Source: Pontibacterium sp049599735
Lineage (GTDB): Bacteria > Pseudomonadota > Gammaproteobacteria > Pseudomonadales > Balneatricaceae
Length of the DNA stretch: 64,000 bases
NCBI GenBank assembly: GCA_049599735.1
Contig: JBMYOX010000001.1
Span: 153,250-217,249 of the forward strand
Direction: 5' to 3'
Shown: piece by piece, positions 34,992 to 44,446 of the stretch
Numbering within the stretch: the stretch's first letter is position 1
Layout of the letters: every line of letters starts with the position of its first letter
Translations under genes and position numbers: made by a program
Notes under the pieces: model-generated
Databases searched by the model: none
Told to the model about the DNA's origin: nothing
What the model saw: only the letters and a program-made list of their open reading frames with translations

Positions 34992-36323
34992 CTAATCTGT
35001 TTCCTTTAAGTTGTGCCGATTCTGTTCCGGATTGGCAGGCTTAATAATATGCTCCAGTGGGAAGTGGCAAGAAAAAGTACTGCCGATGCCTTTTTTGCTT
35101 TTAACACTCAGGTGCCCGCCGTGGCGGCTGAGCACATGCTTAACAATCGCAAGCCCCAGACCTGTGCCGCCACTTTCAGATGAGCGGCTTTCATCCACTC
35201 GGTAGAAGCGTTCGGTTAAGCGAGAAACGTGGATACTGTCGATACCGATGCCGTTATCTTCCACAGAGAAATGCCCCCCGGCTTTATCAACCCACCAGCG
35301 TATCTTAATGCGACCTTTCTTGGGTGTATAACGAATCGCATTGTAGACCAAATTTGAGAAGGCACTATGTAATTCTATTTCCTGGCCTAACAGGTCATTG
35401 TCTTCATCCAGTTTTAATTCAAACTGATGGCCTTTTTCACGTGACAGTTCAACGGCGGCATCATGGATCTGATGAATCAGTTTCTGAACCTGTACCGGAC
35501 GCTCATCAGCCAGCTGGCGACTGGATTCCAGGCGGGACAGTAACAGCAGGTCAGAGACCAGGTTTTCCATACGCTTTGCCTGTTGCTGCATTTGATTTAA
35601 GCCTCGCTCCAGAGGGCGAGGTAATACCTGATCTAAAAAAGTTTCCAGGTAACCGAGAATGACCGTCAGCGGGGTGCGCAATTCGTGGGAGGCATTAGCT
35701 ACAAAATCCTGACGTGTTTGCTCAAGACGCAGCATCTGAGTGATGTCCCGTGCGACCAGCAGGCGGGCACCTTCTCCGAATTTGGTAATCTGATATTGCA
35801 GTTCAATCTCATTGTTGATGGGGGAGGGGAGTTGTAAAGGTTCATCGTAACTGTCGCGCTTAAAGTAGCGAATAAAACGCGGATCACGCAGCAGGTTCAT
35901 CACGGGTTTACCGCGATCGACATGGGCCTTCAGTCCGAGTAATTGCTCCGCTGCCCGATTCCACCATTCCATATTTTCCTGGGCATCGATAATCACCACG
36001 GCATCCGCCAGGGCAGATGAGGATTGTTGAAAGCGGTTAATGACATTGCGTAAAAAAGCTTCCCGGGACTGGGTTCTTTTTTGCTGGCGGGAAAACTCGT
36101 CAAACAGCTCTCCCCAATGACCCTGTCCCTCAGGGGGTTCGCTGTCTGCTCCTTTCTGCAGCCATTCAGATAAGCGGTAAAATTGCTTAATTTGTAGCAG
36201 AGACCAGAGTAGTAAGCCTGCGGCCATCACCTCTGCCGGGTAACCTATCACTAACCCCAGGAACAGGGAAACACCGGCAAAGAGTGCCAGGTTGCCGAAT
36301 AAAGAGTAGCGATTCTGTTGCAT
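34992..36323 (-). CDS. phoR: Phosphate regulon sensor histidine kinase
   Basis: Membrane kinase of 443 residues that phosphorylates PhoB when phosphate is scarce. Two N-terminal hydrophobic segments (about 8-45) are followed by a charged linker, a PAS domain (about 95-195), HisKA with FVANASHELRTPLT (phosphoacceptor His) and HATPase with LVYNAIRYTP, DNGIGI and GGTGLGLAIVKH. There is no large periplasmic domain, as expected for PhoR, which reads the transporter through PhoU. It follows phoB by eight bases, with TGAGG before its ATG. Confidence 0.95.
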   Translation of the reverse strand: MQQNRYSLFGNLALFAGVSLFLGLVIGYPAEVMAAGLLLWSLLQIKQFYRLSEWLQKGADSEPPEGQGHWGELFDEFSRQQKRTQSREAFLRNVINRFQQSSSALADAVVIIDAQENMEWWNRAAEQLLGLKAHVDRGKPVMNLLRDPRFIRYFKRDSYDEPLQLPSPINNEIELQYQITKFGEGARLLVARDITQMLRLEQTRQDFVANASHELRTPLTVILGYLETFLDQVLPRPLERGLNQMQQQAKRMENLVSDLLLLSRLESSRQLADERPVQVQKLIHQIHDAAVELSREKGHQFELKLDEDNDLLGQEIELHSAFSNLVYNAIRYTPKKGRIKIRWWVDKAGGHFSVEDNGIGIDSIHVSRLTERFYRVDESRSSESGGTGLGLAIVKHVLSRHGGHLSVKSKKGIGSTFSCHFPLEHIIKPANPEQNRHNLKETD

Positions 36324-36331
36324 GTTTTACC

Positions 36332-37027
36332 TCAGGCCTCGTTGGCAGAAAACCGGTAACCGGTACCACGAACTGTCTGAATCAGCTGGTCGTGGCGTTC
36401 GCCCAGCGCTTTACGCAGGCGGCGGATATGAACATCAACGGTACGCTCTTCAACGTAAACATTACCGCCCCAGACCCTATCCAGCAACTGGCTGCGTGAG
36501 TAAGCACGATCCTGATGAGTCATAAAAAACTGCAAGAGCCGGAATTCCGTGGGGCCCAGATCAATCGGCATATTATCAGAGCTGACACGGTGGGAGACGG
36601 GATCGAGTGTCAGGCCGTCCACAGATACCGGTTCTTCCACGCCTTTAGGGGTTGTGCGGCGTAATACGGTTTTCAGGCGGGCAACCAGTTCACGGGGAGA
36701 GAAGGGTTTGGTGATATAGTCATCAGCACCGGATTCCAGGCCTTTAATCTTGTTTTCTTCTTCGCCTTTGGCCGTGAGCATAATAATCGGAATATCAGCG
36801 GTGAGCTCATCCCTGCGAAGGCGGCGGGCAAATTCGACACCGGTGATGCCGGGCATCATCCAGTCCAGTAGCACCATATCGGGTTTTTCATCAACAATAA
36901 GGGTGTGTGCCTGGTTGGCGCTGCTGGCCTCAAGGCACTCATAACCCGCCATCTCCAGTGCTACCGCAATCATTTCGCGAATAGGTGCTTCATCATCAAC
37001 GATTAGCACTTTTTTTGTAGAAGACAT
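36332..37027 (-). CDS. phoB: Phosphate regulon response regulator
   Basis: OmpR-family regulator, 231 residues. Receiver domain with VDDEAP, phosphoacceptor Asp55 in MVLLDWMMPG, TAKGEEE and DDYITKPFSP; C-terminal winged helix ending in RTVRGTGYRFSA. Start ATG 37027 (MSSTKK), with a short AGG upstream; an upstream extension of twelve residues is rejected. A Pho box and -10 element precede it, so it is likely autoregulated. Operon phoB-phoR. Confidence 0.96.
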   Translation of the reverse strand: MSSTKKVLIVDDEAPIREMIAVALEMAGYECLEASSANQAHTLIVDEKPDMVLLDWMMPGITGVEFARRLRRDELTADIPIIMLTAKGEEENKIKGLESGADDYITKPFSPRELVARLKTVLRRTTPKGVEEPVSVDGLTLDPVSHRVSSDNMPIDLGPTEFRLLQFFMTHQDRAYSRSQLLDRVWGGNVYVEERTVDVHIRRLRKALGERHDQLIQTVRGTGYRFSANEA

Positions 37028-37064
37028 GAAACCTGCCCATTTAGCGTTATTTAAAGACAACACT

Positions 37065-37098
37065 ATTACAAGACAATGTTGTTACATAAATATGACAC
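37065..37098 (-). promoter_or_regulatory. Pho box and -10 element of phoB
   Basis: Minus strand 37098-37081 reads GTGTCATATTTATGTAAC, about 14 of 18 matches to the Pho box consensus. Ten bases later comes TGTAAT (37070-37065), one mismatch from TATAAT. The spacing is that of a class II PhoB promoter, where the Pho box replaces the -35. Confidence 0.75.
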
Positions 37099-37191
37099 TT
37101 TGCCGGTTTAATGGCCAAATCCTCAGTTATCAGGCAGATAAAGTGTCTGGCAGAGGTTTGTGTGAGCTGATTAGGAGAGTGTAGTTGCTAT

Positions 37192-38079
37192 TTATACGAA
37201 CAGGTAATGCAGGCCAATGCCGATAAAAATAACCATGCCAACATAATGGTTATTTAGAAAAGCCTGGAAACAGGCATCACGCTCACGGGCGCGCACCTGG
37301 TATTGCTGTCGGATAAACAGTGCAGCCGCGCAGATTAAGCCTGTGTAGTACCAGAAGGATAACTGCAGCAGCAGGCCGAGCCCAACCAATAATGCCAGCG
37401 TGAGCAGTTTAAGCAGTGATACGATCAGTTTATCGGCATCACCAAAGAGTACGGCGGTTGATTTAACCCCTATTTTCAGGTCGTCGTCCCGATCCACCAT
37501 AGCGTACATAGTATCGTAGGCGACCGTCCATAACAGGGTTGCCGCGTAAATAATCCAGGCATAAACAGGTACGCTATTTTGTGTGGCGCTGAAGGCCATG
37601 GGAATTGACCAGGCGAAAGCAGCCCCCAGCACCACCTGTGGCAGGTGGGTATGGCGTTTCATAAAGGGATAAACGGCGGCCAGCAGCAGCGCACCGATCG
37701 ACAGTAAAATGGTCTGAAGGTTGGTAAACAGCACGAGCACAAAAGCAAAAAGCATCAGCCCTGCAAACACCAGCACAGCTTCTTTTGCGGTAACACGCCC
37801 GCTGGGGATGGGGCGCTGGCAGGTTCGTTTTACATGGCCGTCAATATGACGGTCAGCATAGTCATTAATCGCACAGCCGGCTGATCGGGTCAGAAAGACA
37901 CCCAGGGTAAAGATAACCAGTAGCTTAAGGTCAGGCAGGCCTTGTGCTGCGATCCAGAGCGCCCAGTAGGTCGGCCAGAGTACCAGATAAGTCCCGATAG
38001 GTTTGTCTACGCGCGTAAGCTGCCCATAAGCAATAAGTTTATCTTTCCAGCTGAGCACAGGTTGAGTGTGTGATTGCAT
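37192..38079 (-). CDS. ubiA: 4-hydroxybenzoate polyprenyltransferase
   Basis: Membrane prenyltransferase joining 4-hydroxybenzoate to the polyprenyl chain in ubiquinone synthesis. 295 residues with many hydrophobic helices. The two Asp-rich motifs are NDYADRHIDG and YDTMYAMVDRDDD, which bind the Mg-diphosphate. It follows ubiC on the same strand after 30 bases, so the two consecutive pathway steps are together. Confidence 0.97.
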   Translation of the reverse strand: MQSHTQPVLSWKDKLIAYGQLTRVDKPIGTYLVLWPTYWALWIAAQGLPDLKLLVIFTLGVFLTRSAGCAINDYADRHIDGHVKRTCQRPIPSGRVTAKEAVLVFAGLMLFAFVLVLFTNLQTILLSIGALLLAAVYPFMKRHTHLPQVVLGAAFAWSIPMAFSATQNSVPVYAWIIYAATLLWTVAYDTMYAMVDRDDDLKIGVKSTAVLFGDADKLIVSLLKLLTLALLVGLGLLLQLSFWYYTGLICAAALFIRQQYQVRARERDACFQAFLNNHYVGMVIFIGIGLHYLFV

Positions 38080-38109
38080 GCTTATCCGTCGCTTTTCCAG
38101 AAAATGCTT

Positions 38110-38649
38110 TTATTCTACCTGCTGTAGCGCAGGCAGAAAAACTTCACAAACCAGCAGGGGTTTATCTGACAGATAGAACAGAGAGCGCCTTGCCCATACC
38201 CGGGTTTTCCGGTCACTGAGCCTAAGGTGGCTGACCTGCAGGGGGCCACGCTTCATCCCCGGATCGCTGAATAACAGGGAGCCCAGCGAGCGATTGCCCA
38301 ACTGTTTGAGTGTGCGATGGCGACCCGTCAGGGTTGAAGAGGGGATCACGGTGCGGGCGTAAACCCAGGTTTGATTAGCGCCGATCAGTTCAACCTCACG
38401 GATCAGTGCTTTTTGTCGTCCGGGCATGGCCAATGCCCGGGCTTCTGAGCGGCCGGGTTGCTGCCAGCCCTGATAGACAAGGTTCACACGAAACTGGCCT
38501 TTGCTCAGGGCAGTAAGACGCTTGGTGAGCGAACCTGAATCGGTTAGCCAGCTTCGCCATGCCTGGGGGGCCTGAATCAGACCGGCTCGACGAACAGAGA
38601 CCCAGTGACTGTCAAAATTGGGTTGTCTTAATGTGCGGGATATAGGCAC
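38110..38649 (-). CDS. ubiC: Chorismate pyruvate-lyase
   Basis: Converts chorismate to 4-hydroxybenzoate and pyruvate, the entry to ubiquinone synthesis, supplying UbiA. 179 residues. Recognisable by SGSLTKRLTALS-like DSGSLTKRL near the N-terminus, the central RQKALIREVELI (substrate arginine) and the LGSLLFSDP segment. Start GTG 38649 with GAGGAA nine bases upstream. Confidence 0.93.
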   Translation of the reverse strand: MPISRTLRQPNFDSHWVSVRRAGLIQAPQAWRSWLTDSGSLTKRLTALSKGQFRVNLVYQGWQQPGRSEARALAMPGRQKALIREVELIGANQTWVYARTVIPSSTLTGRHRTLKQLGNRSLGSLLFSDPGMKRGPLQVSHLRLSDRKTRVWARRSLFYLSDKPLLVCEVFLPALQQVE

Positions 38650-38772
38650 TCAGTTTACTTCCTCAAAAACCTGAGCGTATGTTATCACCCGTGAGTGGTA
38701 AAAGTCTGCTGTGCATCAAGTTCCCGTTGATCTGTGCTTTGCGAAGCAAAAGGCATCAGGTAGGATCGCGCA

Positions 38773-39354
38773 ATGAATAATAAATGCTCGCTCAGTTATC
38801 TGCCTGAAAACGCCGAAGCCCTGACCCGTCTCTGGGTGGATACCATGGTAGTGGGGCTTAATCTGTGTCCCTTTGCTGCCCCGGTGGTGAAACAGGCGAC
38901 GCTGCATTATGCACTCTGTGAAAAAGAAAGTGCGGAAGCGGTGACGCAGGCCTTTCTGGCAGAGCTTGATCGTATTCAGTCAGCCGAAGAGGATGAGCTG
39001 GCAACAACACTACTAATTACGCCGAATGCCTTGCAGGATTTTGACCAGTACCTGGATATGCTGGGTATGCTGCAAACTCTGCTGGATCGCTCAGGACTGG
39101 GTGGAATTTTTCAGCTTGCGAGTTTTCACCCAAACTATCAGTTTGACGGTGTCCCTGAAGACGACATTACTAACTGGACCAACCGCTCGCCTTTTCCCTG
39201 TTTTCATCTGATCCGTGAGGGCATGATGAGCCGGGTGCTGAGGAATTATAAGCATCCGGATCAGATACCTGAGCGCAATATACAGCTGATGCAAAGCCTG
39301 GGACGAGAAGGGCTGACAGAAAGATACCCACCTTATGCAGATTACATCCCGTAG
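38773..39354 (+). CDS. DUF1415 family protein
   Basis: A 193-residue soluble protein of a conserved family without a known function. The motifs WVDTMVVGLNLCPFA near the N-terminus, FQLASFHPNYQF and a C-terminal RSPFPCFHLIRE are family hallmarks. Start ATG 38773 with AGGA seven bases upstream. It is divergent from ubiC and convergent with the DsbA-GGDEF gene, 23 bases away. Confidence 0.88.
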   Translation: MNNKCSLSYLPENAEALTRLWVDTMVVGLNLCPFAAPVVKQATLHYALCEKESAEAVTQAFLAELDRIQSAEEDELATTLLITPNALQDFDQYLDMLGMLQTLLDRSGLGGIFQLASFHPNYQFDGVPEDDITNWTNRSPFPCFHLIREGMMSRVLRNYKHPDQIPERNIQLMQSLGREGLTERYPPYADYIP

Positions 39355-39377
39355 CCTGGCTTATAGTGCCGTTTTAT

Positions 39378-40886
39378 TTAATCGGAGATGCAGTTCCGGC
39401 CATTCGACTTTGCCCGATACAGCGCTTCATCGGCCTGCTGAATCAGAACATGGGGATTTTGGTTATCTACCGGGTTAAGGGTGGCTATGCCCAGGCTGAT
39501 GGTGACGTAGTCTGAGGCTGATGAAAACTGATGTTCTATTTGTAGCTCTTCGACCTTCCGGCGCAGCTTATCCGCCAGTATGCGGGTGCCTGCCAGCGCT
39601 GTTTCCGGCAGCAATACCACAAATTCTTCGCCGCCAAAACGGCATACCATATCCTGTGCGCGTTGCACGTTACCTGAAATTGCGGTGGCGACGTGTTGCA
39701 GGCAGCCATCACCGGTCAGGTGGCCATAATGATCGTTATAATCTTTGAAATGGTCTACATCCAGCATAATCAGGCTAACCGGTTGTTTGGAGCGTTGTCC
39801 TCGTAACCACTCAACTTCAAGGCTTCGTTCAAATTCCCGGCGGTTATATATCTGTGTCAGGCCATCAATACGGGCGGCACGTTCCAGCAGATCATGACTG
39901 CGTTTGAGCGTTAACAATGTGCGGATACGGGCTCTCAGAATAGCGCTGGCGCGTGCCCTGAGCAGATAGTCAGCCGCACCGGCCTCATACACTTTGATTT
40001 CTTCTCTATCGCTGACTTCGTCACCGATCAGTGCCACCGGTGTATGGTTTTCAGATGCCTGGCGAATCAATTCGATGCTGTCACTCAGCATCTCGTCCCA
40101 GTGGCCGATGCTGTTAAGCAGAACCAGATCCGGACCCGCGCCGGGTTGTGAGAATAAGGCCTTCAGCTCAGGCAGAGAGGCTGGCAGCTGTATATTGTAG
40201 TCATCACGCACGGCCGCGATTACATTCCATACAGACTGCACACCCCCGTGACCGTAGAATGCAATGGTTTGCTGGTCGCGGCCGTGGCACTGTTCAAAGC
40301 TGCCGACTGGTAATTTGGGTTGTTCGCCGCCAAAAAAGGCAGTGATATGTTCCTGGCCGGGCAGGCCTGTTAGTTTACGGTGGTCACTGGCGGCCAGCAC
40401 AGGAATACGAAGGCTGTAAGGCCCCTGTTCCCAGGTCTGCTGCCATCGGTTCAGAATCTGTTCGTGATCATCTTCTATAGAAAGTTCACCCGGTAGTCCG
40501 GCGGCGATAATGCAGTCATAAATCACGGAGGTAGCGCTGATGTCCCGACCTTCCACCCAAAGTGCCCGGTACAGGTTGCGTAAAAGTCGCAGGGCTTTAG
40601 CCGGATCAATCTCACGGGCGGCGATTACACAGAGATTAGCAAAGCGGCTGTCACTGCGCAGAGGTGGCAAAGAAACCTGAACATTAGGTGCGCGGCTGCG
40701 TACGGTGAACACTTCACTGGCCAGCTCGGCCTGACTTTCGTGTGTCGCGTTAAAAATGCTGATATCAGGCGCATGTTCGATTAAACGCCACTCAACCCCG
40801 TTGAGCAGGTCGAGGTTATGGAGTTGCTCCTCCAGTGCATAGCAGAAGGGACAGTTGAGGTCGGCATAGACTACATGTTGCAGCAT
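39378..40886 (-). CDS. DsbA-like / pseudo-receiver / GGDEF diguanylate cyclase
   Basis: Three-part cytoplasmic protein of 502 residues with no signal peptide. Residues 1-200 look like a DsbA/2-hydroxychromene-isomerase thioredoxin fold with active-site CPFC (12-15), a helical insert and a cis-proline loop RIPVL (160-164). Residues about 245-320 resemble a receiver, but the phosphoacceptor Asp is Asn258 (PDLVLLN), the Thr/Ser position is Gly288 and the Lys is Arg310, so it probably cannot be phosphorylated. Residues 335-500 are a GGDEF domain with GGEEF (418-422) and inhibitory RAQD (409-412), so active cyclase is expected. Start ATG 40886 with GGA seven bases upstream. It lies downstream of phoU beyond a terminator. 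Confidence 0.87.
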   Translation of the reverse strand: MLQHVVYADLNCPFCYALEEQLHNLDLLNGVEWRLIEHAPDISIFNATHESQAELASEVFTVRSRAPNVQVSLPPLRSDSRFANLCVIAAREIDPAKALRLLRNLYRALWVEGRDISATSVIYDCIIAAGLPGELSIEDDHEQILNRWQQTWEQGPYSLRIPVLAASDHRKLTGLPGQEHITAFFGGEQPKLPVGSFEQCHGRDQQTIAFYGHGGVQSVWNVIAAVRDDYNIQLPASLPELKALFSQPGAGPDLVLLNSIGHWDEMLSDSIELIRQASENHTPVALIGDEVSDREEIKVYEAGAADYLLRARASAILRARIRTLLTLKRSHDLLERAARIDGLTQIYNRREFERSLEVEWLRGQRSKQPVSLIMLDVDHFKDYNDHYGHLTGDGCLQHVATAISGNVQRAQDMVCRFGGEEFVVLLPETALAGTRILADKLRRKVEELQIEHQFSSASDYVTISLGIATLNPVDNQNPHVLIQQADEALYRAKSNGRNCISD

Positions 40887-40990
40887 TATTGTTTCCAGTA
40901 TCAGAAAAGCAGCCAAAGCCAGAAAATCCGGGTGGATATGATGACTTCAGAGCACAAGGTACCACAAATGGCAGGTACCGCGTCCAGTAC

Positions 40991-41032
40991 AAAAAAACGG
41001 CGTTTACCAAAAGCATAACCTCAGGTAAACGC
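40991..41032 (-). terminator. Intrinsic terminator after phoU
   Basis: On the minus strand GCGTTTACC, 15-base loop, GGTAAACGC, CG, then seven T (40997-40991). It follows the phoU stop by 13 bases and separates the pst operon from the DsbA-GGDEF gene. Confidence 0.8.
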
Positions 41033-41045
41033 TTTTATGCGGTGT

Positions 41046-41789
41046 TTAAGACTTCGCTGAACTGTCTTCATCATCCTGATGGGCAGCTTGTTTGATCTGT
41101 TTCAGAGTCGCGTGTCGCACATCTGTGCCACTAACCAGATAGATCAAGTGTTCTGCCATATTGCAGGCGTGGTCGCCGATACGCTCCAGGCTGCGTAATA
41201 CCCAGATAACATTCAGGGTGCCGGTAATTGCCCGGGGATCTTCCATCATGTAAGTGGCCAGCAAGCGCATCGCTGTGCGGTATTCCTGATCGACGGCTTT
41301 ATCCTGTTTGGCTACCCGGTAGGCCAGTTCGGTATCGTTACGGGCAAACGCGGTCAGAACGTCTTTAACCATTTCCCGCACCAGGTTACCAATATGGCGC
41401 ACTTCCTGATAACCACGCTGGGAATCACCTTCTTTTGCCAGATCAATGGCATGGCGACAGATACGGCTGGCTTCATCACCGATACGTTCCAGGTCAGAGA
41501 CCGCTTTAGAGACGGCGATAATCAGGCGCAGGTCGCTTGCGGCAGGCTGGCGACGAGCAATAATAGTGGTGCACTGCTCATCAATCTGTAATTCCATTTG
41601 GTTGGTTTGCTGGTCAACACGACGGGACTGCTCAGCCAGGTCGGAATCACCGGTCAGCAGCGCCTGTACGGCATCATTAACCTGACGCTCTACCACTCCC
41701 CCCATCGTCAACAGGGCGGTACGGATTTGTTCCAGCTCGTCGTTAAACTGCTGGGAGATATGTGATGAGTAATTATCTTCAAATTGCAT
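41046..41789 (-). CDS. phoU: Phosphate-signalling regulator PhoU
   Basis: Peripheral all-helical protein of 247 residues with two PhoU repeats (about 20-110 and 125-210; DLERIGDEASRI in the first and SLERIGDHACNMAEH in the second are the metal-binding E/DxxxD-type motifs). It couples the Pst transporter to PhoR so that PhoB stays off when phosphate is ample. Last gene of pstSCAB-phoU; GGAGA eight bases before the ATG. Confidence 0.96.
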   Translation of the reverse strand: MQFEDNYSSHISQQFNDELEQIRTALLTMGGVVERQVNDAVQALLTGDSDLAEQSRRVDQQTNQMELQIDEQCTTIIARRQPAASDLRLIIAVSKAVSDLERIGDEASRICRHAIDLAKEGDSQRGYQEVRHIGNLVREMVKDVLTAFARNDTELAYRVAKQDKAVDQEYRTAMRLLATYMMEDPRAITGTLNVIWVLRSLERIGDHACNMAEHLIYLVSGTDVRHATLKQIKQAAHQDDEDSSAKS

Positions 41790-41864
41790 GTGTGTATTCT
41801 CCGTGACTGCAGTATTTGGTGCTTAACCCAAAGGGATGCGGGTGCACCCCTGTGTTGCTGGGTT

Positions 41865-42698
41865 TTATCCGTAACGGCCGGTAATATAATCTTCGGTCTG
41901 CTTTTTGGTTGGGTTCGTAAATAGCGTATCAGTCACGCCAAACTCGATCAGATCACCCATATACATAAAGGCGGTGTAGTCTGAAACACGGGCCGCTTGT
42001 TGCATATTGTGGGTGACAATCACGATGGTGAAATCTTTCTTCAGCTCGTGAATCAGTTCTTCAATCTTCAGAGTGGAGATTGGGTCCAGTGCTGATGCGG
42101 GCTCATCCAGTAGCAAAACCTCAGGTTTTACGGCAATGGTGCGGGCAATAACCAGACGTTGCTGCTGACCGCCTGACATGCCTAAGGCACTCTCATGCAG
42201 GCGGTCTTTCACTTCATCCCAAAGGGCGGCGGAGCGCAATGCCCATTCTACCGTGTCATCGATCACGCGCTTTTTCTTGATGCCCTGAATGCGCAGGCCG
42301 TAAGCCACGTTCTCATAAATGGACTTGGGGAACGGGTTCGGCTTCTGGAATACCATGCCAACACGGCGGCGCAGCTCAGCGACATCGACGTTACGGTCAT
42401 AAATATTATTGTCGTCCAGCAGAATCTGGCCTTCAATATTACAGCTGTCCACCAGATCATTCATACGGTTGAAGCAGCGCAGCAGGGTTGATTTACCGCA
42501 ACCGGACGGCCCGATAAAGGCGGTAACCCGATTTTTTGGAATCAGCATATTGATGCCGTGCAATGCTTCTTTGTCGCCGTAAGATAACTTCAGGTCTTTT
42601 ACCTGAAGGGTAAAAGACTCATCTTCAAAATTCAGCGTACGGTTGTCACGCTGCATGGCAGAAATATCGATGGCGTGGGTCTTTACTTCACTTGTCAT
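41865..42698 (-). CDS. pstB: Phosphate ABC transporter ATP-binding protein
   Basis: ATPase of the high-affinity phosphate importer, 277 residues. Walker A GPSGCGKST, signature MSGGQQQRL, Walker B LLLDEPASALD. The roughly 25-residue N-terminal extension before LQVKDLKLSYG is common in this group. AAAGG seven bases before the ATG. Confidence 0.97.
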   Translation of the reverse strand: MTSEVKTHAIDISAMQRDNRTLNFEDESFTLQVKDLKLSYGDKEALHGINMLIPKNRVTAFIGPSGCGKSTLLRCFNRMNDLVDSCNIEGQILLDDNNIYDRNVDVAELRRRVGMVFQKPNPFPKSIYENVAYGLRIQGIKKKRVIDDTVEWALRSAALWDEVKDRLHESALGMSGGQQQRLVIARTIAVKPEVLLLDEPASALDPISTLKIEELIHELKKDFTIVIVTHNMQQAARVSDYTAFMYMGDLIEFGVTDTLFTNPTKKQTEDYITGRYG

Positions 42699-42733
42699 GG
42701 GTAAACCTTTCTAATAAATTCTGCTTTCCAGCG

Positions 42734-44422
42734 TTACATTTCAAGCGATTTGTATTTTTCGCGCAGGTGGTTTCGAATGGCAATCGCTGACATATTCAGC
42801 AGTGCAATTACGATCACCAGCAGTAACGCCGTGGCGTAAACCAGCGGCCGGGCCGCTTCAACATTCGGGCTCTGGAAACCAACATCATAGATGTGGAAAC
42901 CCAGGTGCATAAATTTCTGATCCAGGTGCAGGTAAGGATAATTGGTATCCAGCGGCAGGCTGGGTGCCAGCTTTACAACACCAACCAGCATCAGGGGTGC
43001 AACTTCACCGGCTGCACGGGCAATCGCCAGAATCACACCGGTCATCATGGCCGGGCTGGCCATCGGTAGCACAATCTTCCATAAGGTTTCTGCTTTAGTT
43101 GCACCCAGTGCCAGAGAGCCTTCACGTACCGCACGGGGGATACGGGACAGGCCTTCTTCGGTTGCAACAATAACCACCGGTACGGTGAGCAGAGCCAGCG
43201 TTAAGGATGCCCACATCAGGCCCGGCGTACCAAAGGTTGGTGCCGGTTTTGCCTCAGGGAAGAAGGCATCATCCACATGGCCGCCGAGGAAGTAGATAAA
43301 GAAGCCCAAGCCAAAGACACCATAAACGATGGAGGGAACCCCCGCCAGGTTATTGACCGCAATACGAATCATCTGGGTGACAAAACCCTGCTTGGCATAT
43401 TCACGCAGATAAACCGCTGCGACTACACCAAACGGTGTGACCATTACGGACATCAGCATCACCATCATTACGGTGCCAAAGATGGCTGGGAAAATACCGC
43501 CTTCTGTATTCGCCTCGCGCGGGTCGTCCGTCATAAACTCCCAGATTTTGGCGAAATAGTGCAGTACTTTTTCACCCGTCCCCATATTGTTCGGCAGGAA
43601 AGCGCGAACAATTTTGGAAACATCAATCTCCACGATTTGTCCGCCGGCAACTTCTGCCGTGAAAGTATCACGGTTGAATTGGGTATAAAGTTCCAGCAGA
43701 GCCTGTTGTTGTTGCTGGTAGGTCTGGTCAAGCTCGTTGCGACGCTTGTCAATGGCCTGGTAAGCAGCAGGGTCTGTGACTTCTTTAAGCTGTAAAGCGC
43801 GCTCTTTAAGACGCAAGCGTTCCAGCTCGTAGTTAACGGCCCCTATTTCATCTTTTTCAATGTCTTCAATCTGTTTATGTAGTGCCAGGGCACGATCGAT
43901 ACTGGCTTCAAAGCGGTTCCAGAGCGCCATGTATTCGGCGTTTTTATCGAAACCCTCGTGGGTGGCGACAACTTTTCCATTTTCTTTCAGGGAACGCAGG
44001 TAACCATAAAAGTTACCCCACTCACGACGCTCTGCAACAAACAGCATTTCCGGTTGGCTTTTATCTGACAGGAAGTCCTCCAGCACCCAGATAAAGTCAG
44101 ACCCTCCCACATCCCGGTTACCGATTTTAAGCAGGTGGCGTTGCATAAACTCAGTGCCTTCAGGCACAGCGACACCACTGTCGCGCAGTTGTTCGGCCGG
44201 AACGCTTTCAATGTCGACCTGCTCACCGGCAATGCGGATACTATTGCCGTTTTCGGTATAAGTGGCCTGATGTACGTCGGCAGGCCAGAAATGAACCAGG
44301 CCGCGTACAGCAATCAGAGACAGCAGGCCAATAACCATAATCAGACAAATGGCGACGGCACCGGCGTTTAGCCATATCCAGGGGTCGCCGGATTTGCTCC
44401 AGTCTTTTAACGAAACTCGCAT
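42734..44422 (-). CDS. pstA: Phosphate ABC transporter permease PstA, long form
   Basis: Membrane subunit of the phosphate importer, 562 residues, about twice the E. coli PstA (296). The first helix (about 25-50) is followed by an insert of roughly 260 residues containing a charged coiled coil rich in Glu/Gln/Arg, and only then by the usual permease core with the ABC-loop region EGSLALGATKAETLWKIVLP. Start ATG 44422 with GAGGA eight bases upstream; a TTG five codons earlier is rejected. Long PstA forms occur in Pseudomonas and relatives. Confidence 0.93.
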   Translation of the reverse strand: MRVSLKDWSKSGDPWIWLNAGAVAICLIMVIGLLSLIAVRGLVHFWPADVHQATYTENGNSIRIAGEQVDIESVPAEQLRDSGVAVPEGTEFMQRHLLKIGNRDVGGSDFIWVLEDFLSDKSQPEMLFVAERREWGNFYGYLRSLKENGKVVATHEGFDKNAEYMALWNRFEASIDRALALHKQIEDIEKDEIGAVNYELERLRLKERALQLKEVTDPAAYQAIDKRRNELDQTYQQQQQALLELYTQFNRDTFTAEVAGGQIVEIDVSKIVRAFLPNNMGTGEKVLHYFAKIWEFMTDDPREANTEGGIFPAIFGTVMMVMLMSVMVTPFGVVAAVYLREYAKQGFVTQMIRIAVNNLAGVPSIVYGVFGLGFFIYFLGGHVDDAFFPEAKPAPTFGTPGLMWASLTLALLTVPVVIVATEEGLSRIPRAVREGSLALGATKAETLWKIVLPMASPAMMTGVILAIARAAGEVAPLMLVGVVKLAPSLPLDTNYPYLHLDQKFMHLGFHIYDVGFQSPNVEAARPLVYATALLLVIVIALLNMSAIAIRNHLREKYKSLEM

Positions 44423-44446
44423 GGGATTATTCCTCAATCAGCCCGA

